Origin: Pelargonium x hortorum
Lineage: Eukaryota; Streptophyta; Magnoliopsida; Geraniales; Geraniaceae
Length of the DNA stretch: 64,000 nt
Direction: 5' to 3'
Assembly (NCBI GenBank): GCA_036897525.1
Contig: JAYMTJ010000027.1
Coordinates: 43,172 to 107,171, forward strand
The notes under the pieces were generated by a model. It saw nothing but the letters and a program-made list of their open reading frames with translations. It was not told where the DNA came from and ran no database searches. Below, piece after piece: positions 51,107 through 64,000 of the stretch (position 1 is the stretch's first letter; the number at the start of each line of letters is the position of its first letter). Made by a program: the position numbers and the translations under genes.

Positions 51107-52640
51107 TCTTTTACTACTACTACGGTACTAGGTTATCTTAATTAGAATTCCAACTAGGGTTTAGTTTTAAGTTAAGGATTTGTAGAATTGAAGTTTCCGT
51201 TAATTAGTAAGTATATTTATCCCTTGTTTACGCTACAGGGTTCCCTGTTAATAGTTTAATAATTTGATCAAAAGTCTTTGTAAAACTAATGCTCTGGAAA
51301 TAGAAGGAGATTTTTAATATATCAAGTCAAGATATAAGAGCATAAGTTTGTTTAGAACTTACCCCTTCGAATATAAACCCCGTATCTTTGTTCCTTGTGA
51401 CCTTATCCTCCTTTTGTTATTTAAAATAGATGTCTAGTATTACTCCAATTTAGTAGCGTCCTGAAATGTAAAGCTAAAATACAAACAAGATTTATTTAAC
51501 ACTATCCGATCGCAAAAGAAATAGCCTCGTGTTGCCCTACTGACTATATAGCTAAAGACCCTTGTAATTAAAATCACATTTTAGTATTGAAAACGACGTC
51601 TAACGCTCCTAAAAGGTAAAAATCTAAAACGGGAATCCTACCTACCGGGTAAAAGCACACTCCAAAATACTTGACTTATCGCCTTTGGTATACTGCTCTA
51701 TAACTAAGCATATCATGTGACAAAACAATTTTAAGGGACCCCGCTTTATGGTATGGCAATGTAAACAAAATAGAATAGCAAGTAAATCCCAGTACTTAGA
51801 AAATCGTAAACTAATCTAAGCAAATTCCGGATTTTCTTTCTTACAAGTGAACTCCAACAGAAAAAACAAGAACTTATAAAGCTCTCAAATAAGCTACCAA
51901 ACTCTGCGGCAAGTCAAAAGGGCTTACTTTTTTACAAATAAGGTATTCAGAGTTAAGAGAAACGCTTACAACTATTAACTATGCTACTTCAAAAAAGTGA
52001 CTGGGATATTTTTGTGAAGAGTTCTTCTTGCTATAGATCGCTTTTGATCTTCGGTACCGGATTGAAAGAAAGTAACCCTTAATTATAAAAAAATTTATAT
52101 AATAAAAAAAAGCCTTTTATATGTAAAATTCCTTTTCATCCTATATCAAATAAAGAAAATTTCCGTTTGTATCTATATTTATTTTGTACTCAAAAACACA
52201 AGAATCTAATATAATATCCTTTTTTTAATACAGAATTCCTACAAAAAAACCTACCTAGCAATCAATATCAATATGTGTGTGTATGTAGCCGGACAGTGCA
52301 CAGCTTCCTATAGGATTTAGCCTAGAATACCCTACGAGTTCAAAACTTGTAATACAAGGACAAGAGCACTTGAGAAATTTTTTACTCATGATAAATCCTT
52401 TAAATTAGAGTGATAGCTTCCATCCAGGAGTATATCCCAAGCTGTAGGTACTTTCCTAATACATAAATCAAGAGGGATAAGACTTTTTGTATATGTCGCG
52501 GATTTTCTCTAGAAAAAAAAGTAAAAGACCCTATATTTCCAGCATACTAGCTTAGAAATGCTACTCAGTTTAATACTGTAAAACAAGTTGTGAGCTATAA
52601 ATAAGGCAAGAAACTTTAAGTAAAAACACAAATATACGGA
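51107..52640. other. gene-free segment, texture A
   Basis: No open frame of 60 codons and no RNA gene. A TG-rich word ATATGTGTGTGTATG lies near 52,271. Otherwise it holds A/T runs only. Confidence 0.55.
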
Positions 52641-53060
52641 CTTCCTATACAACATGAGGCACCCACTTCAGAGCAACAATTCCCACAGTCTCTGAGCTGG
52701 CTGACAAGTTAACTAGGAAGAATTAATAAACTTCCTTAAAGTCTAGATTAGTTGGGTCCTAAGCAAGAAAGACCTTAATCTGAGAGGAGATTGTAGATAA
52801 ATTCAAGGTGTTCTTAAGTGGCTCGAAGAGGAAAGGCTCTAATTATTCCATTGGAGGATTTCTAAGTTCCTAAATCCCTTACTTATATACAGTGAATGAA
52901 AGCATAAAAATAAAGTGTACGAAACTAAGAATTTGTATTAACACCTTTACCGTCAATCAGCCTAGCCCGGCTTACAAACAGCTATGACTAGCTTTTTCTC
53001 TTGCAAAGGACAGCTACTTATCCGGAACTTCGTACCTTATCTCTCCTAAACTATCCTCTA
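52641..53060. other. gene-free segment, texture B
   Basis: A short texture-B island without any open frame of note or RNA gene. Confidence 0.45.
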
Positions 53061-56000
53061 GAAATCGTAGGAATTTCGGTTAGGAGCAAGTTTCAAAAGG
53101 AGTCCCGTAATGCTAGGAGATAATGAACCTCTTTTAAGAGTAAGAGATTTCCCTTAATTTTTATATCCTATGTATAATGCGCTTCTGTTGAAATAGATTT
53201 CCATCTATCCCTAGGATCAAGGTAAATGAATTGGTCAAGACCGAGATATCTTCTGCAACTAGAATTGCAATTTTGACAATAAATCAAAGTCCGTGTAAGA
53301 CTAGACAACAAAGGATCCTTATTCAATTTACAGATCTTTTATTTATGTTTATCCATATTATCTAGTGGAAAAATCTTAGAGTCTTTCTTTTAAATTGACT
53401 ATTCAAGAATTTTATACCTACTTGACTTTTTTGAGTTATTGCTTAACGCTTTTTTCCTTGTGGAATTTAAGAATAAGATCGATCTTTCATTTTGGATAGG
53501 ATACTCATCCCGGATATATATATCATGCTCTGGGGTGCTCTAAACCCTTACTACGAATCTTATCTTAGTCCAATTGCCTAAAGTAGCAACTAAATAAGTA
53601 TTATACAGTATTATACTCTGTTTCCCTTTTAATTGATTTAAACTTTTTAACGAGAGGTGCGTGCTGCAGTCTTTACTTTTTTTAGAAGGCCCCGTGCAAA
53701 CTAAGGAATTTGGACAATAAGCAAGTTTCTATTTAGTGAGTGTACCTTGTTGTATTCTGTTTTGCTCCTCAAACAATAATAAGATCTAATTTCGTTGAAG
53801 CTATAAGTTTTCAGACAAGAATGCCCTATCTTTTTTAAACCTGGTATTCTTAGTTACAAAGTTCTACAGGTGAGGTGAGCTGGAGTAATTTCAAAGTAAA
53901 TATATCAAGTCGACAAGGTATACATGAAAGTTACTGGACTAAATAGAAATATGTATAGGAAAACTCTTTTGTTTCGGAATTCTGATCCTTGTTAATTGTA
54001 TCTACAAACATTGGACAACTTTTCAAAAACAATCTAGGGTTTGTTACACGTAAGTTGTTTTTAATTAATCTTTATTTTCCTGTTCGGTACTTTTTTCAAC
54101 GAAAAGGCAAGATCCCCGGTTATAGAGGCCCCAGAAAGCAAAAAAAAAGCATCTCTTAAATGTAATATCCCATGCATAGAAGCATACAAACCCTCACAAG
54201 TAGCTTTATCTCCTAGTATAAACTTTGACGGGTTTTAGTATTTATTTAAATTCTATAAATTGCTAACTTTATTAGAGTACCTTTTTTACATTTTACTGTG
54301 CAGGATTGAGGGCTTCTAATGAGACCCGCGAATTACTTGATATCCTTATGGTATTACATGGATCCAGTAGATTAGGTACAAAAAAATATCTTAATATCAG
54401 TTCTATTGTGTTCCTCTTTTCTTTTGGGAAAAATATGCTTTTTATTTTACCACTACAAAGAATCGTGGGTCATCTAAATAGAAATCTCGGGTACCCCGAT
54501 TATTTAAGAAAATAGCCCATAACAAAACAAGGTATGCGCTTGTAAAAAAAGCCTTGGCCTTTTCCAAGTTTGAGCCGGTTTTTGGGGGGTCTGTATATGT
54601 TTTTTTTCTAGAATTCGAAGATTTACTCCAGTTTTCATACAATCCAGAGATATGGAATACGTTTACTAGAGTCGGGAACTTCATTTTTGCTGTCGTGTAA
54701 GGGATTTTCATTGAATTCGGATCTTGAAATGTAGAAACAACAAAGTCTTTTAGTAGTTAGTCCTAGAAATGCTTTCTTTTTAGGGTACAAACCTCTTCTT
54801 CCTAGCATTATACCTGTCTCATGTTGTTTGGGTAGTACAAATTCAAACTAAGAGAACTCTAACGAGGATCTCGAGTTTTCTTTTTTCTAAACTTCTTGTA
54901 CCTAGGCTTGGGTTTAGCTCTAACTTTCGGAAAGAAAAAGGAGCACTTTGAATAAAATCATTTGTATAACTTATCGAAAGGGCTTGCTTCAGGGAGGGAA
55001 TCTTAAATAAAGAGAACGTTGCATTTTCTGTACCGAGTGGGAGGTTTTCGTTCTAATCCGAATTTATAGAATCTTGACTGGGAAGGGAGTTGCTATCTAA
55101 ATTGACTGTAGTTTGTTTCAGAGATCCAAAGCGGTTTCTTCTACTAAGCATTAAATTCTAAAAGAGGCTCTTGGTCGATCAAAATTGACAGTTAGTTTAG
55201 TAAGTAATATTATCTACATAAAGAAATTGGGCACGAAATAAGTTATAAGGCACCTGACTTATTTTACTTTGCTCATGAAAGGCAATAAACTCAGCATCGT
55301 AGTGAAGTGAAACCCTTAATTTAATTTAAACACGAATTTTTTTGAATATCTACATTCTTTAATGTTCCCGGTACACCGAGCTTACTAAAGCTTTAACAGT
55401 TTGTGAACTAGGCGTAGGCTAGGAGGGTCTTATTTTATACGGAGTGATAAGTCCCTTTTTCTTCTTCTCTGGTGCGATAAAAGCCCCCCTTCGTAGCGAA
55501 TGGGGTATTCAGTTCTTAGATATATACTTATTGGGGTATAGCTATCCATCCTTAGAAGTTGTAGCGCTCTTGCCAGGATTCCTAGAAAGACACAATAAGT
55601 TCTCCTATAATTAAGACTATTGAATTGAAGCCTTTACTTTGAACAAGAAGTAGATAAACCCCAACGAAGCTGCGAAATGTATAAGATTTCAGATAAAAAG
55701 AAGTATAATAAGTGGAACTGGAAAAGCTCCTGAAACAGAGAAACACAAAAGACACCCATCTTATTTATTCATGACTACTTACTTCTCAACTTACTTAACT
55801 TTTATTCTTTAAGACAGCCACTTTAACTTAAGCAGGAATAACTATAGATATTAGACTCCTTACTTAACAATAAAAAAAACTGAAAGTTAAGGGAATCCCG
55901 TAAAGCAAACCAATACCGAAGTTACTATCTAATCTTCCATTTATCTAAAGTTTAGAGTGCGGTATGAATCTTTACTAAGTATCGCCTTCCTACACTCAAA

Positions 56001-59000
56001 AAAGGCTTTGGGCTCTTACATATAACACACCTCCCCTATGGAAAAAAAACTTTTGGGGACAGATATTTATTTATTCAAAACCCAACCTTGGCAAAAGACA
56101 TTTTAACTACTAAGACTTTAGCTTCTTAACTGAGTCCAATTTCAGGGAATCTTGACAAAAGTGATATAACTACACACCCTATACTATAACGGGTACTCGG
56201 GAAGAAGAAAGAGTTTTGATCGAATACATAAGAATCGCCCTTATCCCAATATCAGAGTATACCCGCGCAGGTCCTTCAAGAGTCTTTTATTTATCACCAC
56301 AAGACTAAGCTTTTACCAAGTCCGTCGGATAAAACCGAGCAACAAAAACAATTTAGTACAAATTCTATAGAGTCTGGCGTAAGCAGTGCTACAAAGCTTT
56401 GGTAAAGGTTTTGGTCCAAAGAAAGAATCTTGTATAGTTACTATAGTTCAGGGCTATTCTTAAGTACTTAAACTAGTAAGGTGGGGCAAACAACTCTTGT
56501 TTTATAACTTTAATAACATCGGGAAAGACTTTAATAGAAATTGCTAAAGGGTAGCAATACGGATTAAATCAAATAAGGGGAAACTCGAAAGTAGAGGTAT
56601 AGCTTTTTTAGAAATCTCGACGCATAAGAGGTATGATACAGTGCTACTTTATAAAGCTCCCTATTCCTCCCGAACTGGGAATTGTATACTGCTTAAGTTA
56701 CTTTTCAGGTATACTTTACCTTTTTTTATTCAGAACAACAAGTAAGGGATATGCTTACTGAGTAAGCATGTACAAACCTTCAAAGAGTTTCTATTTGGCA
56801 GGATTATTAGAGCTTCTTCTCGAAAATCTTGTTTTCGAAATTAAGAATAGTTAATATTACGCCTAAACTGGAATTAAGACCTTTCTCCAAACTCCAACTA
56901 CGAAGGAATACGGGGGTGCCTCAATAGCTAGTTTGCAAAGGCAATACTTGCACGTAAAAAGTGAATCTAAATAGAATTGAGAAATCGACTCATTGTAAAA
57001 AATTTCTGGGTGTTTATCTCTCCCTCCTAGTTTCTCTGTGCTTCCTTATAAGAGTAACAAAGGCAAAGTCTTAGTAATAGCCCATATTTCAAGACATCAA
57101 GACATTAGGGATTTTCTAAATCTAAAAAAAGAAACTTGTGTTCCTTGGATTAAATTCAAAGTCATATCACTTCCGAAACTAAAAAAACTACTCTTTACAA
57201 GGAAATCCGGGGAGGGGGAAACACGGGAATACCCTATAGAAATAATTCTTCTTATCGCAGAGTCTAATAAACAAAAAAAAGATTCAAATCTTTTCCAGCA
57301 TCATTGTTATCTTAGTACTCTAGTTACTCCGCAATCTACGGGGACTATAGCCTGCCTACTCGTTAGACAAGTTCTCTTTCTTTAATAAGACTTTTTTTTA
57401 TCCCAGTTGAGTTTGAAAGTTTACCTAGCAGCAACAAAAACTATCATCATAATACATCAAAATAGCTCCTGCCTTTGTTGGTTCCACCTTCAGCTAATTC
57501 CTACTTTCTAATCCCTTATTCTAGGAATATCTGCTTATTTCATTTCAATATTTATAACGAGGGGTCGCTAAGATCTTAAGCGGTTGGACAATATTATAAA
57601 GCCATAAAGCCAGTATTCGACTTGGTAGGAGTGCAGACATTTTCTTAGAGTTCCTCGTCGGATTGTCGACTTTTGCAAGCATATGTTTTTTACAAATCTA
57701 AATCTTTTTTTATGTATAGTAAGTATATACGAGGCGCCCCCCATTTAAATTAAGTTTTTAGCTCTATTAGTCAATTGTTAATTTTAGTAACCCTTCAAAA
57801 GTGTACCTATTTGATCTTTTTTAATAACTAGATGGGATGTAAACGGATTAAAATGATCGTAATCAGTATAACTCTATACACTAGAAATGTCAGAATAAGT
57901 ACCTATGATAGAAGGTGTGTGGCCCTATTAAATTGACTGTTACTCTAGGTGTTTAGCATAAAGACTTAGTAACTAGAATTAGAAAAATTGGCATATCTGG
58001 GTAAGGTACGCCCTGTGAAGAAAGAATCCTGTAGAATTAAAAGCAGGAGTTGTTTATACCCTTATATTCAAGAATCGTCTAGTTGTTACTTTACGGAAAC
58101 CCGGTGTTACTTCTATTCTAGGGTACTATAGAATTTTTAATCGCCCCCTTGATTCCTTTACAGATTTAACAGCTGAAAAAAAAGCAAAAGGTAGTAGGAT
58201 ACTTATTGAAAGCTCTCAAAATATGCACTCCTTTTCTTTTACTTTACGTGAATACTTATACAAGACAGATCCTTACCTTAACACGAGGATATTTCTCTCC
58301 AGTATTCATTTTAGACCATTTCCAAGAAGATACCTAGTCAAACCTTTACTTTGCTGTCGCCTGGCTCCTTTCTAAAAAAAAGATCTTAAGTACTACGCCT
58401 GCCAGATGCAACTACTTTATTAAGGATTTGAGTAAAATAGAGTATAGTTTAGGACAAGGAAATATCTACTTAATAAATTAAATATGGAGGTTCCCCGAAT
58501 TTATATTTATACCTTTTGGATCGCTCTCACAACAAAAGTACCAGATTGACTAATAAGAAAAGAGAAAATCTAATTAGGAGATGCTTCTCCCCGCCATGTA
58601 AAAAAGCTAAAAGTAGGATTTAGTAGAGAAATTTGGGTGAGACTAAAGTGTTATTCTCCCAACCTATCGATTAGTCCTAAACAGAGCTTTAAAAGTGTAT
58701 CCCATAAAGAAAGAAGAGCGTAAATCAATAATACCTCATTCTTTTCGACTTTATTTAAGAAGGAACGAACATAGCTAGAGCTAGATTACTTTGACAAAAA
58801 AAACTATTGCTATCCTCTAGCGCAATTTTGGACTTGACTCAAACACTAAATAAAGTAAACTTTATCTGGACCCTATCTTATTTTATGAGGGGGGTACTTA
58901 CTTGTACTTATATATATTTTCTCTTATTGTATTGGACTACTACTCGAGTAGGGGTCGCATAAACTTAAAAAGAAATGCTCCTATTCTATTGTTTGCTCTA

Positions 59001-60120
59001 GGTTGAGTTCTCGTAAAGGTATCCAAAGGTAATTTCGTATAAAAGAACCTCAAAACCCTTCAATATTGGGATGGGATGGCAGACATGTAATATAAAAGAC
59101 TAGCTAGCGGAAGCTCAAAATCAAAGACTCCAAATTACATAGAAATATAGCAAAAACTTACACAGTAAAGGCCTTTGAATCGGGTTTTTTAGTTAATGAT
59201 AGAGTAAGATATTTGTTTAAAACAAGGGGCTCCCCAAGCTTTTTTGTCATTGTTTAAATTTACTAATAATGCAAAGAAATTGTATTAACTCCTTACTTTA
59301 TAACATAACCACGGAGCTACTTCTCAAAATCTAAATAATAAATACCAAGACCATTCTTTTTAAGAACTTAACTCTGTATCCCTAGCGTGTGTTACTCTCC
59401 ATACCTTTCCTAGGCTGTCTTATTATGATCTCGGATCAGAAACCTAGAAAACCTAAGGAAACACAAGAGCAACCTGCTTCTCTTAGAGACATAACTTTCT
59501 TCTTTAGAGTATGAGTTCTACCTTTTTTATGGGATATACTCTTCTTATCTGTCTTCTTGCAGCCGGTGTCTTCCTTAAAATAAAGGTTTATCTGGATATA
59601 TCATTTTGTCAAACAATAATGTCCTTTATTACTTTTAGTAATTTAGTAACGAATAATTCAGGGAAAGCTCGAGAGTTCCATACCAAGTAGCTAAGTACTA
59701 GGTCCGCCCAAGAACTATAATTAAGAAGGGATACCTAGCGGATACTCTTTAACAAGCACTGTAAAACTATTCACAGGAGGTTCCTCGTATAATCTATATA
59801 CCAAAATTCAATCAGTAATTACGAGTCTTTTCATTTACTCTTATAAAAAAATCATAAACCTTAAAGTCTAAAGATATAGTCTTATTCCGCATAAAATGTT
59901 GTAAGATTCCTGTCTATGCCGGGTTGAACACTACATTTTAATGATTTTGTGAATAATAGTTAGACTTATTACTTACCCATACATAAAGGCTAGTCCTGAC
60001 TCATAAGAAGAAGGGCCTCCTTCTTTTCTTTGTTCAGAGAAACAAACATATGGAATTTGATTTTGACGGATACGAAGGGTAAGATTTACAGGGCCCTCAT
60101 CACTAAAAAAAAGAGAACCC
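53061..60120. other. gene-free segment, texture A
   Basis: About 7 kb with no recognised gene. Frames at 54,306-54,515 (plus), 54,442-54,711 (minus) and 57,038-57,385 (plus, GTG start, 115 codons) were read. The last is lysine-rich in the middle and ends in a hydrophobic stretch, but has no motif I know, and its length is within chance. ACGAGAGG near 53,651 recalls the LSU sarcin-ricin loop but its flanks do not. Confidence 0.55.
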
Positions 60121-60960
60121 GGTTTATGTTATCCACTGTCAAAGAAGACTGAAGACTAAAGGAGCTTGCTTGAGGAATAGTGCTACACTTGAAATGGATT
60201 TGCCTATTGCACTGATAGGATAGAGCTGCAATCTTACCCTGATTAAGAGAGACTCCTCTAAGCTTATGTCCATTACTGATATAGATATATCGGTTCGACT
60301 AGAGTTTCCTTGCTTTCAACTGCTACCTTCCCAGCTATGCTTTCCCTTGTTAGGAATTCATTTACTCATAAACAACTAAACGGCAACTCTTTAAGGTAAG
60401 GAATTAATTCCTCCTCCTTTAGCTGCAACTGCCTTCCATTAAGACTCTAGCATTTGCCGACAGCTAAGAAAGATTTAGAGTTTGTTTGGTACTAAGGTTC
60501 TAAAGGAATTGGTAGACCCAGAAAATGCCCAAATGTACAAGTCAGGAACTCAATAAAGAGCACTAAAGAGCTTCGACTGTTAAGATAGAGAGCTTACTAG
60601 CTTTACCACGAATACAAAGGGTTTGGACTTCTTAGACTAGTTAGACTAGAATCCGTTACTTGAACACCTTCCAACTCTGTTCTGTTATTTAGCTGCACCT
60701 TGACCTTCCTTAGCAAAGAAAGAGAGATAGTGCTTGCTTTAGCTACAACAAAGAAGATAAAGTGCTACACTTACAAATAATAGGACTAATGCACTAAAAA
60801 AAGAAAAGGATACCTTCAAGATTAGATTATTCTGTTAGAACTACAACTAAAATAGGTTTATCCGCTTTACAAAGAAGGAATTCCTCTCAAACGGCTAGAG
60901 CAAGCGGGTAGAAGCAAATAGTACTTTAATAGGAACAGGAACCCGCCAGCTTGTAGTAAA
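60121..60960. other. gene-free segment, texture B
   Basis: Texture-B words (GCTACA, CTTGCTT, AACTGC) replace the A/T runs. No open frame of 60 codons and no RNA gene. Confidence 0.5.
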
Positions 60961-63060
60961 AAAAAAGAACTTCTGTATATCTAGAAAAGTTGGGGTCTTT
61001 CGTTCGTTAGAAGTAAAAGATTATAGCAAGCCATCTCTATAATTATTAGGTTACAAATGTTCTTTAATCTAAGGTATTTAAAGCGGAAAAAAATTCGTAG
61101 TATATATTTCAAAAGAAGTGGTTAAGTAAATGCAAATTAGTGGACCCTATTTTTAATGAACTTCTAATTCTGGGCCCTTTAGGGAAAAAGGAATGACCTT
61201 GGTTTTTTAATATAACTAGTAAAGGGTATAATACTCTGTTTAAAGTACAGGAAATTTATTAATAGGAGCTGGTGGTAAGATCCCCCCGGACCTTAGTATA
61301 AACGGTTAGAACATAATTGAATGTAATAACTTTCCTTTAATATACTTAATTTGCATTGATTGGCTTATCCATTACAAGTCCTTTTCTATTCAAGTATTTC
61401 TTAAGAAATTTTCCTGTATAATGTAAAACCCTTTTCCTTCTTTTCGAAAAAAAAGTATCTAATATAATATATTTATTGCCTTTTCTTTAGCTAATTAAGC
61501 TTTTAAAGCGAGCAAGGTCCATGTTATAATAGTAAAAGATTCGTTTGGGTCACTGAATGTATAAACGGATATAGGAAAGGAGCCCTTTTAGCATAGGCCT
61601 ACCTAAGAGCAAAACTAGTAGAGTTACAAAGGTAGACTCTCCCCAAAAATAGGGACCCCTTAAGCCGAGCTTATAAAACTAAAATTCCATACAAAATCAA
61701 TTTTGTTTGGTTACTGCTTAAGATAGAAGCTCATTTGGAGCTCGTAAATTAAAGAATTGGACTCGTAACTAGGCTTAGAAAAGATAAGGATTTTACTTAC
61801 TAGTTACTTAAAAACGCATTAGTAATTATTAAGAGGGGTTTGCTTTAAGATTATAAGGGCCTTTTCTCTTGGGTCGGTAGATATAATAAACCTTTCCAAA
61901 ACGGACCAGGTCAAAAGTATTAGACAGAAACCCAGAGTAAATACGGGGTATTTGTCTTAACATAGTGAGTTATTTAGAGGAGCCTTGTCAAAAAAAAGCC
62001 TAAACTTCTACGCGTGAGTGCGGCTTATCCAGTCCTAACCAAGGAAAAGTGTGAAGACTTAAAAGGTGGTATGGTATATTGACTTCGAAACGGGGATCTA
62101 TCTTTTTTTAGAATGAAATTGTGGCTTATTATACACCTAAAATAGACACTGACCATGATAGAACTTTAGTCTATACTAAGCCCTAACTTTCTTCATGTGA
62201 ATTCTATGATGATTTGATACAGCTTTGAATCTCAGTAAAAAACCTGCTCGCATGTACATCTGAGCATTGTGCCAAATCGACGTACTATAATATACAAACT
62301 TTTTAATAAAAATTTTTAAGTATATGATACTCCTTTCTCAGGAACCCACGATACAACTATTCTTTATTATTATGAAAACAAAAAAGTTCATAATGTACTT
62401 TTAGCTAGGGAAGACTCTAAATAAAATCAAGAATTCTAATTCTATTTTACATAGATAGAAAATCAATAGAATTAGTACTTTCCAGTATTTGCTGCAAGCA
62501 AGTCAATTCATTAAGCGAATAAGCTTATTAAGCAGTCTCCAGTCTGCGTATTCCTGGTTTAAAGGCATTTCTGGAGATAAAGGGAATCTTTTTAAAGGTA
62601 CGTAATTATAGGAAAACCTTCTGTTTTATGAGTCATAATCAATTTTTTATTTAAGGGAAGTTTCAAAAGAAGATAATAAAATAATGTATTAGAAATCAAA
62701 TGATAATAGTCAGATACAAGAGCTTACAGGTTACACTAATTTGTATTTTTTGGCAAATATAATGAGCTTACAAACAATCCGTTTTTTTGGTATTTCTATT
62801 AATTTAATTGATATGGATTTGTTATCCTTTTTAGGGTTTCTAGGAAATCGTTATAGTATTGAACTAAGGGCTGCTTCATAAAAAGGGTTTGATTTTGCTT
62901 TCGGAACTCCAATTAATGAAGGGCTCTAGTGGATTCCTAATTGATTGTTCGACTGGGCGAAAATTGATAAGAGTGTTAGTTTAATACTGAAGAATTTAAG
63001 AGGGGTCTTCTAAAAAAGATTCTAATCAAAGAACAAGTGCTCTGAAAGACTTTGATTCTC
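60961..63060. other. gene-free segment, texture A
   Basis: No open frame of 60 codons and no RNA gene is seen. It consists of A/T runs and short G or C clusters (for example GATCCCCCCGG near 61,279). Confidence 0.55.
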
Positions 63061-64000
63061 TGTATGTAGATAATTCCATACCACCTTACTGTAGCATACC
63101 CAGCTTAGAAATTAGAGTGTCCTCAGTTGGAATAGTACTTCTAGGACATGTAAGATTCTTAAGCTTGGTTAGAAGAAAAAAACTTTACCTTGGGAATCAG
63201 TTCTATACCTAAGCCGTACCGCCATAATTAGGACTAAGAGCTGCACCGACAAGACAAACAACTATCCATAATAATCACAGCTTTCCCTACAATCTCAAGA
63301 GCCGGCTTTAGCTATCCTATAGTTACTTTCCATGAGCTACAATTCTGAGAGTTGCTTTACTGTCAATGTCATTAGAACAATTAAGTCTTACTCCTTTACC
63401 GGCTATGTAATTAGTGTGTTATACTTCACCGGCACAGACTGAAGACAAGTGCTAGCTTTAAAGGGTTTAGCAACAACTTATTTTATTAGTTACAAACTAG
63501 AATAGTCCATGGAATTTGAGAGGGCTGTATGTATCATGTCAGTTTCTAGATCTAGATCGGAATCTTTCATCCAAACAAGATAGATTTCTCTACCACCCAA
63601 AAGAAGACATTCAAAGAGCTACAATAGAATTAAAACTCAAGGAAATACCTAGCACTCTACTCTCAAAAAAGCCCAAGAATACAAAATCTTGAACACCTTT
63701 GCCTAGTCAGTTACTTTGACTTGCAGGTCCCATCCAAGATTCTATTTCAATTGACATCCTTTACTGTAGAACAAGTCATTCTTTAAACACCAAAACTCCC
63801 CGGCTTCCAAAACCAGGAATTTTTTGACACCTTCACTACTAAGCAGGAACTCAAGAAACACTCCTTGCTAGTCCCAACACAGAACCAATAAATTGTATTG
63901 ACACCTTTGTTACCGGCAATTACAGGTATATTAGAAATTATTAGGACTAAACTCTAACCAAGAACAAGCTTACTTAACAGTCCAACACAATCTAGTTCTA
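63061..64000. other. gene-free segment, texture B
   Basis: The window ends in texture B (words such as AACTCCC, CCAAGA, CTAGCA). No open frame of 60 codons and no RNA gene is seen. Confidence 0.5.

Noticed and set aside
57038-57385. Plus-strand frame of 115 codons, GTG start
   Set aside because: No motif recognised and of chance length; no second line of support.
1-64000. CRISPR arrays, insertion sequences, transposase or reverse-transcriptase genes, group II intron domain V
   Set aside because: No regularly spaced repeats, no long frames with such motifs, and no convincing domain V hairpin were seen on reading both strands.

Overview
The window is almost entirely non-coding, AT-rich DNA (hand counts of sample lines give about one third G+C). 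I found no intact protein gene. Open frames are no longer than base composition alone would give: the longest is 121 codons, and my estimate for random DNA of this composition is about 120. Most of them show no recognisable domain. What I can support are damaged pieces of organellar genes in otherwise anonymous sequence.

The clearest piece is a minus-strand remnant of mitochondrial nad1 (17,384-17,670), the C-terminal part of NADH dehydrogenase subunit 1. It carries a small frameshifting insertion and an in-frame TAA. A tRNA-Asn(GUU) core lies on the minus strand at 23,531-23,591. Its D and anticodon arms are intact, but its 3' T-stem and acceptor strands do not match. A plus-strand stretch at about 1,290-1,510 keeps several large-subunit rRNA domain V landmarks in the right order. 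Weaker candidates are an SSU rRNA 3'-region trace near 22,990-23,105 and several tRNA-like cores.

These pieces point to mitochondrial DNA, most likely from the plant or green-algal lineage, in a large gene-poor molecule. The G+C is low for a land-plant mitochondrion. I cannot exclude nuclear DNA carrying mitochondrial fragments, a fast-evolving alga, or an artificial sequence. The nad1 remnant is continuous across the site where seed plants carry the fourth nad1 intron, so it is either a retroprocessed copy or from a lineage without that intron.

Layout: two textures alternate. Texture A (about 0.7-10.3, 22.9-30.6, 31.4-34.0, 34.6-38.0, 40.9-46.5, 47.0-52.6, 53.1-60.1 and 61.0-63.1 kb) is rich in long A/T runs and short G or C runs. 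Texture B (about 0-0.7, 10.3-15.1, 19.3-22.9, 30.6-31.4, 34.0-34.6, 38.0-40.9, 46.5-47.0, 52.6-53.1, 60.1-61.0 and 63.1-64.0 kb) has few such runs, with recurring words built from CTTGC, GAATAG, ACTCC and CTAGC. The gene remnants all fall in texture A or in mixed sequence. Borders were judged by eye and are accurate only to about 100-300 bases.

No operon, CRISPR array, insertion sequence, replication origin or convincing promoter was found, and the window gives no evidence of genes working together. The most interesting points are the intron-less broken nad1, the tRNA-Asn with a mismatched 3' side, the possible scattered rRNA pieces, and the two-texture mosaic.
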